A DNA stretch of 64,000 nt from contig CM069446.1 of NCBI GenBank assembly GCA_035610835.1, forward strand, positions 74,881,062-74,945,061, given 5' to 3'. Positions 56,133 to 64,000 of the stretch are shown here, piece by piece. The stretch's first letter is position 1, and every line of letters begins with the position of its first letter. Source of the stretch: Ophiura sarsii (Eukaryota > Echinodermata > Ophiuroidea > Amphilepidida > Ophiuridae). The notes below the pieces were generated by a model. The model worked only from the letters and a program-made list of their open reading frames with translations, was not told the origin of the DNA and ran no database searches. The translations under genes and the position numbers were made by a program.

Positions 56133-56586
56133 GAGACTGACCTGTAGGTCCCGTGACCAATCCTGGGACCAAAGGTTTGAAAGTGTTTTTGTGTTCCCTG
56201 ATGAATACCGAACCATTTTGACTTGGGCTACCCCCTTGAAAAATGTCAGGCATTTCCGGGAGGGGTCAACAAAGGTCACACAGGGGTCAAAATTCAAATA
56301 TATTCCAATCTTGTCGATATGCATATTAAATTACTCGTCTAGTCATGAGGATTCAGAAAATGTATAGTTTGCCTTAGTTTGGTTAACGAATTATCGGGTA
56401 AAACGTAAAAAGGTCGTTGACCTTTGCGTATGAGGTCAAATTTGAAAATTGCTCCGATTTTGAAAAACAATATATCAAAATCAAGGGGGTATCCCAAGTC
56501 AAAATGGTTCGGCATTCATCAGGGAACACAAACACACTTTCAAACCTTTTTCCCAGGATTGGTCACGGGACCTACAGGTTGGTCTC
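56133..56586. mobile_element. Foldback element with arms of about 107 bp
   Basis: GAGACTGACCTGTAGGTCCC to GGGCTACCCCCTTG (56133-56240) is inverted as CAAGGGGGTATCCCAAG to GGGACCTACAGGTTGGTCTC (56480-56586), with few mismatches. The central 240 bp are single-copy. The ends show no clear target duplication. Open frames across both arms are mirror artefacts. Confidence 0.8.
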
Positions 56587-56689
56587 TTACTATGTGGGAC
56601 TAAAATCATAAAATCAACACATTCTAAAACACACAATAAACATAATTTTAACTTGATCTTGATGAATTCAACACTGAAACCGTAAACTA

Positions 56690-56945
56690 GTCAGGCACAG
56701 GCTGGACTAACTTTAAACTAGTCGAGCAGGCTAGTCAAGCCTGCTGGACTAGCTTAAACTAGTCAAGCCTGCTGGATTGGTTATGGCCGACTAGCTTGAT
56801 TAGTTCTGCTGGACTAGTCTGTGGCTGGACTAGCTTATGTTAGTCAAGCTGGAGCATTGCTGGACTAGCTTACGTTAGTCGCTTCGTCCTAAGATGGACT
56901 AGTTTAGGCTAGTCGCATTGCTGGACTAGCTTAACGTTTGTCAAG
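56690..56945 (+). repeat. CTGGACTAG minisatellite with palindromic units
   Basis: Variants of CTGGACTAGCTTA(A/C/T)(A/G)(C/T)TAGTC recur about eight times, each half-palindromic (GACTAG to CTAGTC). A small outlier with the same words lies at 57198-57265, and a degenerate inverted one at about 58905-58940. Confidence 0.75.
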
Positions 56946-57194
56946 GCACTGAGATGCAATCTAATGTTCTTTATATAAGAGTGGAAAATCATTCTATAAA
57001 GAGTGATTATACAATTATAATGTCACTCATTCACAGAGAGATGAAATTTAAACAAAAATGAATGAATTATTCACTCCGATTGATATTCTCTGGCCATCGC
57101 AAAATTGCATTTATCGGAAATAAACACCTCTGATATCACATTCTGCTAACATTACATACAACCATTGCTACGAGGTAATGGTCAAAGAATTAAA

Positions 57195-59290
57195 TCTAGT
57201 CGAGCGACTAACGTAAAGCTATTCCAGCAATATTCCAGCAATTCTGGACTAGGCTAAAGCTAGTCAAGATGGTTTTCAGTGAATACATAATTATATCAAG
57301 CAAACATTTCACACATGTTTATTTATCCTGTCACCTCTGGTTTGTTTCTACCGAACTTCATATGCTGACGATCGACAATAGCGCAAATGGCGTGATTAAT
57401 GGCTCGAATGATCAGGGAAATCCTTACAAACGTACCAGGAAGTCAAATAATAATAATAATAATAACCTCATGTACAATGTACTTCTCAATACAATACAAT
57501 CCTCTTTGTAAATCATACAATATCTGGATACCATGACACCTCTCAAGAGTAACATCGACGCCGAAATTGGTCAGGTGTCACTGTCAGTATAAGGAAATAA
57601 TGATCGGATAAATCAGAGATATTCGAGTGTCATAAGGACACTTCGCCTCTCGTAAATGTTGCCTCCTGTAAACGTTGCCTCCCGTAAATATTGCCACCGT
57701 GAAATTCGCCTACGTACAATCTCGCCTCCCTACTAAAAATGAATTATATTTTGACTCTTTAACCAACGCAGTATTAAAAGTAATTTTTAACCAACACTTT
57801 ATTTTAAACCAATGTAGTATACTTTTTAACCAACATTCTTTTAACCCATGGTTTTTTAATACCTGTTCTGAGAGTGTATGGCATAGCCTAAATCTCTCAA
57901 CATGCTCAAGCAGAACAAATTCCCTACACCATTCAAATATTGTTTCATAGATTCGCTGCATATAACATCACCAACAGTTGATAGTTCTCTATAATTGAGC
58001 TTTATGCCGAACAATAAAGATGAGATCTTGGTAACATTGGATAGATTGAAACCATAGTGGTCGATCTATGAGTTTTTAAAACTATTTTGGAACTCATAGC
58101 GAGACTAGTACATCCAGTTTTATCATGATTATGTTCTGGATCCTATATACCAGACTTGAACACTCAAAACATAATAATTGTTCATTATAATAGACACTTA
58201 GGCTTACTGTCAACATGCATATCCCTATGCAGATTGATAAGCACTACAACCAAGTACACCTTTCACAATAAATTCTAGGACACACTCCGCCATCATCACG
58301 AGCCACTGGTCCGTCCAAAGGCACGCGGCCGGACACTATCGGGGCATGACGAGAGCTAGAGGGCCAACCGCTGCACTGTAATGGCTACTTGTTCAGCCAT
58401 GCCCGCTAAATAATTTCAAGTAGGTCTACGAGTCGTATTTGCAACATACTAGGCTTACATAGAGCCCCCCGACCGCGCCGATACTGCTACTGTTCAGCCA
58501 AGCATGCGGAATTAGGGAGGCGGGATTGTACGTAGGCGAAATTCACGGTAGGCAAAATTTACGGGAGGAAATATTTGCAGGAGGCAAAATTTTCAGGGGG
58601 CGGAATTTAAGTGTCTAGCATTCATATGTAGCTATGATTACGAGCTATAATCATGACAAATGTCATAAGGCTGACATTCATATTAGCGATGTTATGAGTG
58701 AGGAGGTAAAACTTATTAAATGACCCTCGTATATCTCTGATTTATCCGATCATTATTTCCTTATACTGACAGTGACACCTGACCAATTTCGGCGTCGATG
58801 TTACTCTTTAGAGGTGTCATGGTATCCCGATATTGTATGATTTATTCAAATAAACATGAGTGAAATGTTTGCTTGATATAATTTATTATTCACTGAAAAC
58901 CTAAACTGGTCAGCCTGACTAACTTAAAGTTAGTCCAGATGGTGTCCATCTATGAAGCAATATTTGAATGGTGTAGGGAATTTGTTCTGAGCATGTTGAG
59001 AGATTTAGACTATACCATACTTTTACATACATACATACATACACTCTCAGAACAGGTATTAAAAAAACCATGGGTTAAAAGAATGTTTGTTAAAAAGTAT
59101 ACTACATTGATTAAAAATGAAGCGTTGGGTAAAAATTACTTTTAATACTGCGTTGGTTAAAGAGTAAAAATATAATTCATTCTTAGTAGGGAGGCGAGTT
59201 TGTACGTAGGCGAATTTCACGGTCGGCAATATTTACGGGAGGCAACATTTACAGGAGGCAACATTTACGAGAGGCGAAGTGTCCTGTTTC
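57195..59290. mobile_element. Inverted composite repeat of about 2.1 kb
   Basis: The left half (57240-57960) reappears inverted in two pieces. 58520-58890 mirrors 57280-57720 (TCACTGAAAACC, ATTGTATGATTTA, TGACACCTGACCAATTTCGG, GGCGAAATTCACGGT). 58940-59285 mirrors 57640-57960 (CTATGAA(G/A)CAATATTTGAATGG, CCATGGGTTAAAAGAATG, TACTTTTAATACTGCGTTGG). GGAGGCAACATTTACG-type words form a small tandem series at the junction of each piece. No transposase was recognised. The middle (57960-58500) is single-copy and non-coding. Confidence 0.7.
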
Positions 59291-60020
59291 CCTACATATT
59301 TATAGTAAATCATAATTGATACCTGTTTCACTTTTGTTACGATGCGGTCAAAGCCAGAGAGGGATTTTGGACAACAGAAACGGAAAATTACGTTACAAAT
59401 AAATACCTTTTTTTTGGGGGGGGGGGGGGGGGTTCCGTAGTGTGTGGTTAGAATTAAAAGCATGATTTAAATATTTAAGCTGGAAATCAATAAATGGTAT
59501 CTCAATATATTACAGTATTATCACGTTTACATGAGATTGTAAGCAGTATTAACGTCTGTGGGGTTACAAATTGTGTAATATCAACTCGAATGTATTGATA
59601 TTCCTTTGGCATGTACTGGAATACTGCTAATCGAGCAAATTTTCATTGTTACAAGTTAGGCTACAGTGATGCCTCGTATGTGAAATCTTTAACATAATAG
59701 GTTTTTTTTTTTAGTTTCCTTAAATGTACAACCTTCAGAATAGACAATCAGGTAGGCAATGATAGAAAATTATCTCTTCGAGAGACTTATAATCCCTCCT
59801 TTATTCCTGTATATTGAAGATCTCTTAGTTCTATGAAAATCAAATATGACTTTTGCAGGATTCTCTAAGGGAGGAGTAAAATTGATGGTTGTCCTGATCT
59901 GGTTCTGGCTAATCAGAGGGCATATTTGTTTAAAGAAATCAGTCACCTTTTATAGTCTGTTCAAGAGATATCTGACATTCATAATTGACCGATAGGTACG
60001 TTTTATCTGTTAACATAGAT
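59291..60020. other. Intergenic, no gene seen
   Basis: A G-run is at about 59416-59433 and a T-run at 59702-59711. No gene is supported. Confidence 0.4.
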
Positions 60021-60745
60021 CAGGGGTGGGCAAACTTTTTGAATGAATGGGCCAGATATAAGGAGTGAAAAATGAACTGGGCCGCACCTAACCAAATTTT
60101 GTAGCAATGGCCTGCTGTTGATTTCAAACCTTTCCGAAGACTTTCAAGCGTGCAATAGGTGTGTGTGCTTAATAATCTATCTTCACAAAAACGTAATCTC
60201 AATACAGTACAGATGAAAGTGGCGTTCATATTGAGGGATGGGGGGCAATAATGAAAATCAACCGACAAGATTGTTCTGAGTCAAGCAATGCGCGCGTAGG
60301 GAGCAAAAATGGTTAACTTTACACTTATTTTTGGCACGATTGAGGTATATTTTGGCTCTAAACAAGCCGTTACTAAAGAATATTGCTTTTGGGGACACGC
60401 GCGCGAACAAATTTAATCTGTGTACTTTTGACCATCATAATTCCATGATTCCTCTTGTCAAATGAACCGACAGTGCCAATCTCAACCGACACGACGTCAA
60501 TATTGGGAGGGGGGGGGGGGGGGGGGGGGTGATCGCCCCCTCGCCCCCCTCTGGTTATGCCACTGACAGATGACAATTAATGGGGGAAATAGACCTACGC
60601 ACGTTGAGGAACATCATTTGTGCCGATAAATGTTAAGCAGCTAGCTCGTTTTTGTGATGATGTAAAATATATTTATTTATTTTATTTTTCTTGATACATC
60701 TCGCGGACCGCAAAATAAGCACTGGCATGCGGCCCGCGAGTCAAT
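60021..60745. mobile_element. hAT-like remnants, nested
   Basis: CAGGGGTGGGCAAACTTTTT at 60021 is a classic hAT-type left end, followed by GGGCCAGATATAAGGAG and GGGCCGCACC. A GCGGCCCGCGAG segment with GCGGACCGCAAAATAAGCA at 60700-60742 resembles the matching interior near a right end. Between them, a second element ends GGTTATGCCACTG at 60565 after a G/C-run. Boundaries and duplications are not resolved. No transposase frame is seen. Confidence 0.55.
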
Positions 60746-61000
60746 GTGGTTCTCAATGCTACATTGCACTTCATGAACAAACCTCGGATTCTTAATCCGG
60801 CCGGTGACTGCCGTGAGCACTAAACATGATGAGTCATGACTGGCCATATTTGGTTTATATGAATACATACATAGTGCCACTGAAATATCAAAGTGATATA
60901 CAAAAGAAACAAAAACATTTAAATAATGTAACAGATCAACTTTTTGTATCAAATGTTACATTATGATTTACTTAAAATATGTTTGTTAAACATTTTGAAT

Positions 61001-61034
61001 TAACACTTGTCCATGCATGATTTTATTATTTCAG
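61001..61034 (+). promoter_or_regulatory. Candidate 5'-UTR splice acceptor of the LYAN-tail receptor
   Basis: TTAACACT (branch-like) and then TTTTATTATTTCAG end at 61034, three bases before the ATG at 61038. This indicates a non-coding upstream exon spliced to a single large coding exon. It also argues against the ATG at 61017, which lies inside the acceptor. Confidence 0.6.
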
Positions 61035-61037
61035 AAA

Positions 61038-62690
61038 ATGTATTTCATACTGCTAGCGTTGACCTCTTCACTCTTCTTGTTTGGTGACCATGTTGATTGT
61101 CAATCAGATGTACTACTCAACTTCTATGCAATCAATTTTGATAGCAGTAGCCGTATCGTTGAGGGTGAAGATGTTATATTTGCATGCCAGGTAGATTCGC
61201 AAGAATTCATCGTTGGGCAAGACACATTGCTCATACTAAAAATGTCAAATGAAGGGATGTATACGGAATTGGCATCTTTGACGGATGCAAACGATCCGAA
61301 CAATCCGTCAGTAAGTTGGTCAAATAGCGTTTTGCAGATTTATATATATGGTATTAGCAAATACGATGGTGGCAATTACCAATGCTTTGCCGGACGCCCA
61401 AATAACAGTGGTACTAGTAGTACATCTATTGGTTATCTCACCATTACTGTCGAAGTCCTGTATCCTGCATCTGGCTTTCCTTTGTGTGAAACGTCACCTA
61501 CCATCAATACTGATTCAATATTGCATAGTGGAGATAAAATAACTCTGCAATGTTCATCAGCTGTAGGCAATCCTGCCGTGACATTAGAGTGGAGCAATGA
61601 CACAAACGTGGAAATAACGGACACTCAAATGGAAGTTTTATCCAACAGTACAATTTTGAATATTACTGTAATATTGTATTCAGTTAATAGCGGGGATAAT
61701 TTCCGTTGTTTAAGACTTAATTCCGAATTCACTGATAATCAGGCGTTTTGTTCTATTGGCCCCCTGACTGTGCAAGAAAGACCGGAAACGACACCAGTAA
61801 TGTCAGTAACACTAGCATCAGTAACAATCATTAGTACTAAAACAAGTTTAACCTCGACTATTGCCACACCTTCAGCAGCTGATGTAGGTGTTGTTGTTAT
61901 TGCGACGATAGTTGTAGTGGCGATTATCATCATCATCGCAATTATAATCATAATTTTCTTTATAGTCAAGTCAAGACGATGTGCATCTATTTTAAACTCT
62001 AACAAAGATGATTCACGTACGGAAAACGTGTCCCTCGAAGCCGGGCATACCAATGGGAAAATACTCGTAGAAGATCACAGTCATGACAACCCTGCAGTTG
62101 ATGTCAATCACGTCCTGTCTCCAAATGGTGGTCAGCTCTATGCAGTCGTACAGAAGAATACACCCGCGAGAGAAGCGTCTGCATCCGGTGATACCTCCAA
62201 AGTGTATCCAACAGCACCGGAATACCCGCGCCCCGAGAAAACTCTACAAAGTGACGGTGATCTTTATGCAAATGCTGGAATCGCACATGACGCATCCGGC
62301 GAATCGCCTGACAATCCTAGCATCAATTCAGCGGTACGAAAAGACACATCAGGCATCTCCTCCGATAAATCCAATGCATCTGGAATGTCCTTGTACGCGA
62401 ATCCATCTGAATTAGCAACCGGTGATTCAGCAGATGATTCACTGATAGGTACTACGAGAAAGCAAGAAGTCCCCGAGATGGCGCTGTATGCCAACGCATC
62501 GGAAGTCATTCCCGACAATTCACACATGCCGGCTCCGTCAGAAGCGCCTCCTGCCCCTCCCGCAATGGCACATACTCCAGAACTCGAGTACGCGGATATA
62601 GATATAGCCAGACCCGCATCATTGGGGGCTGACGGTCGTGTTGATATTATATCCAATGAAGACCAAGTTCTATATGCCTCTGTGAAATAA
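61038..62690 (+). CDS. Single-exon two-Ig receptor with LYAN and ITIM-like tail (550 aa)
   Basis: The start is the ATG at 61038, directly after a strong acceptor; an in-frame ATG at 61017 would lie in the intron and weaken the signal peptide. Signal peptide about 1-21 (MYFILLALTSS to VDCQ). Ig domain 1 is about 24-140 (C50 and C116 in YDGGNYQC). Domain 2 is about 143-245 (C172 and C224 canonical, C150 and C238 as the extra pair; GFPLC, ITLQC, NFRC, AFCSIG). A Thr/Ser stalk is followed by an Ile/Val-rich membrane helix (about 283-310) and a 235-residue tail. Tail tyrosine motifs are LYAVV, three LYAN (YxN, Grb2-type), LEYADI and the C-terminal VLYASVK; the last two fit the ITIM consensus. YPRP and a Pro-rich APPAPPA stretch may bind SH2 or SH3 domains. 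Signalling receptor function is inferred from these motifs; the ligand is unknown. Confidence 0.9.
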   Translation: MYFILLALTSSLFLFGDHVDCQSDVLLNFYAINFDSSSRIVEGEDVIFACQVDSQEFIVGQDTLLILKMSNEGMYTELASLTDANDPNNPSVSWSNSVLQIYIYGISKYDGGNYQCFAGRPNNSGTSSTSIGYLTITVEVLYPASGFPLCETSPTINTDSILHSGDKITLQCSSAVGNPAVTLEWSNDTNVEITDTQMEVLSNSTILNITVILYSVNSGDNFRCLRLNSEFTDNQAFCSIGPLTVQERPETTPVMSVTLASVTIISTKTSLTSTIATPSAADVGVVVIATIVVVAIIIIIAIIIIIFFIVKSRRCASILNSNKDDSRTENVSLEAGHTNGKILVEDHSHDNPAVDVNHVLSPNGGQLYAVVQKNTPAREASASGDTSKVYPTAPEYPRPEKTLQSDGDLYANAGIAHDASGESPDNPSINSAVRKDTSGISSDKSNASGMSLYANPSELATGDSADDSLIGTTRKQEVPEMALYANASEVIPDNSHMPAPSEAPPAPPAMAHTPELEYADIDIARPASLGADGRVDIISNEDQVLYASVK

Positions 62691-62836
62691 TGCCTGTGCT
62701 ATTCATTCGCTGAAAGCATAAGTAAGACAACGTATATGAAATGACTTTTAAAATCAAGAGGAAACGTCCAAACATATCCCGAAAGAATTGAGTAACACAA
62801 TATTGGGACGCCCTTCCTCAACGATCGATACCCACC

Positions 62837-62842
62837 AATAAA
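62837..62842 (+). terminator. Candidate polyadenylation signal of the LYAN-tail receptor
   Basis: AATAAA lies 147 bp after the stop codon, a plausible 3' UTR length. Confidence 0.45.
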
Positions 62843-64000
62843 TATTACGTGATCGTCACCGTTCTCACAAATTAACGAGTGTAAATAATTGCGTAATACA
62901 ACCTTCAACATACAGTTTGTCAAAAGCATCACAAATCCATCCATAGTGGCACTGTCTTTGAGCAGTGACAGTGAGTATGTGACCCACGGATTCAATCCAC
63001 CTTTAATAGAATTAAGACTTAAATATATCAGGATAAATCTTAATATTTTTCTTTTCGTTTGATTTCACTTCTGTCTGACAATTTCCATTTGCTAATATCA
63101 TGAATGTAAAGCATCTTCTAATCTGATGATGGAGCCAGGATGTCAGCAATTCTAAAATGCCATTGCCAAGAAAACCCCTTACAAATGATAAATGCCCTAT
63201 GAAGTTGTCATTGCATGTCTCATGTGACCATGGTGACAGATATATTCAGCTGTAAACTGTGTGCATGTGTTAACGATTTTTATACAATATTGAGGTTATG
63301 GGTCCTATTAAATGCCGTATAAGGAATTAATCAGGCAATAAATACTGTATAACCTTGTTGGGAATGTTTCAAGTATCGGTAGGCTCATTTAAATGAATTA
63401 TCTGTACATTTGCTGATTTAAAACCAACAGTGACTTTATTAAGGGGTAAAAGTAGTCGTTTGGCACCCGAAATCGTGTACGACGCTTGTGACAAAGTAAC
63501 CGTATTTCGTCACATTAAAGCGACTAGGTCTATATTTGGCATTTAATAACACTGAAATCATTCATTAATATACACTAACGTAATCTTACTAATAACAAAA
63601 TTACTCAATGTTACTGCTATGAAACAACTAAGTGTATTTTTGAACATGTTGAAGTTGCAGTGCAAGTAGATCTTCACCTTCATGGATACTGTGTGTGCAA
63701 TATCATCCTATGGGCATGCACGATTGAATTGTGGAAATGGGGCATCTTATTAGATTATTTTTCGCTCAATATATAACGTATAATGTCTCTTCCTATTTTT
63801 CGTATAGGCAAGACAAACATTCAACACAATTAATATAATATCATAAGATACCATAACAAGCAATAACGTGAAAGTTAACACACGATATTCATCATGCACT
63901 CAACATGCTCATACATCAAGATTGAATCCACTCTATTTCGAAATTATTTTAGACTATGAACGGCCTTCGCATGCATACCTGTTATTTGACATTGGCGCAA
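62843..64000. other. Intergenic to right edge, no gene seen
   Basis: No coding or RNA gene or clear repeat was recognised. Confidence 0.45.

Noticed and set aside
61017..61037. Upstream in-frame ATG for the 61-kb receptor
   Set aside because: It lies inside a strong splice-acceptor tract, and the next ATG gives a cleaner signal peptide.

Overview
The window looks like nuclear DNA of a marine invertebrate deuterostome; an echinoderm is my best guess, and that is inference. It is AT-rich and gene-poor, dense in short inverted-repeat transposons and satellites, and it contains a fragment resembling the 3' end of animal 28S rRNA. Nothing resembles bacterial organisation. Only four protein loci are convincing, one of them broken, plus a degenerate mariner transposase remnant.

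Region 1 (about 0.2-20.9 kb) is a tandem cluster of immunoglobulin-superfamily (Ig) receptor genes. Two are intact (10360-12285 and 15069-16991). One is broken (3812-5169). A fourth copy is represented only by its 3' flank at the left edge. Each intact gene encodes a signal peptide, three Ig-like domains, a Ser/Thr-rich stalk, one membrane helix and a roughly 210-residue tyrosine-rich tail, all in one open exon. About 0.7 kb of 5' flank and 1 kb or more of 3' flank were duplicated with the genes. Transposons have since interrupted the flanks.

Region 2 (about 21-33 kb) has no recognisable gene. It holds MITEs, a 202-bp satellite, a 63/64-bp minisatellite, a perfect 93-nt hairpin and a 1.8-kb inverted-repeat element.

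Region 3 (33259-36462, minus strand) is one long coding exon for four tandem V-like plus C2-like Ig pairs ending in a hydrophobic, possibly GPI-directing, C terminus.

Region 4 (about 37-61 kb) is again repeat territory: a two-module tandem array (38.4-42.4 kb), AT-rich minisatellites, a 28S rRNA fragment split by a transposon, a second 1.8-kb-family element with a mariner nested inside it, long foldbacks and an inverted composite at 57.2-59.3 kb.

Region 5 (61038-62690) is a further single-exon Ig receptor with two Ig domains and a tail of LYAN-type and ITIM-like tyrosine motifs.

All four loci share a C2-like domain with an extra cysteine pair outside the canonical Ig disulfide, so they appear to be one expanded family. 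The combination of diverging N-terminal domains, conserved signalling tails, an alternative tail in the broken copy and a tailless multi-Ig member suggests a lineage-specific recognition-receptor cluster, possibly in innate immunity or allorecognition. That function is inference.
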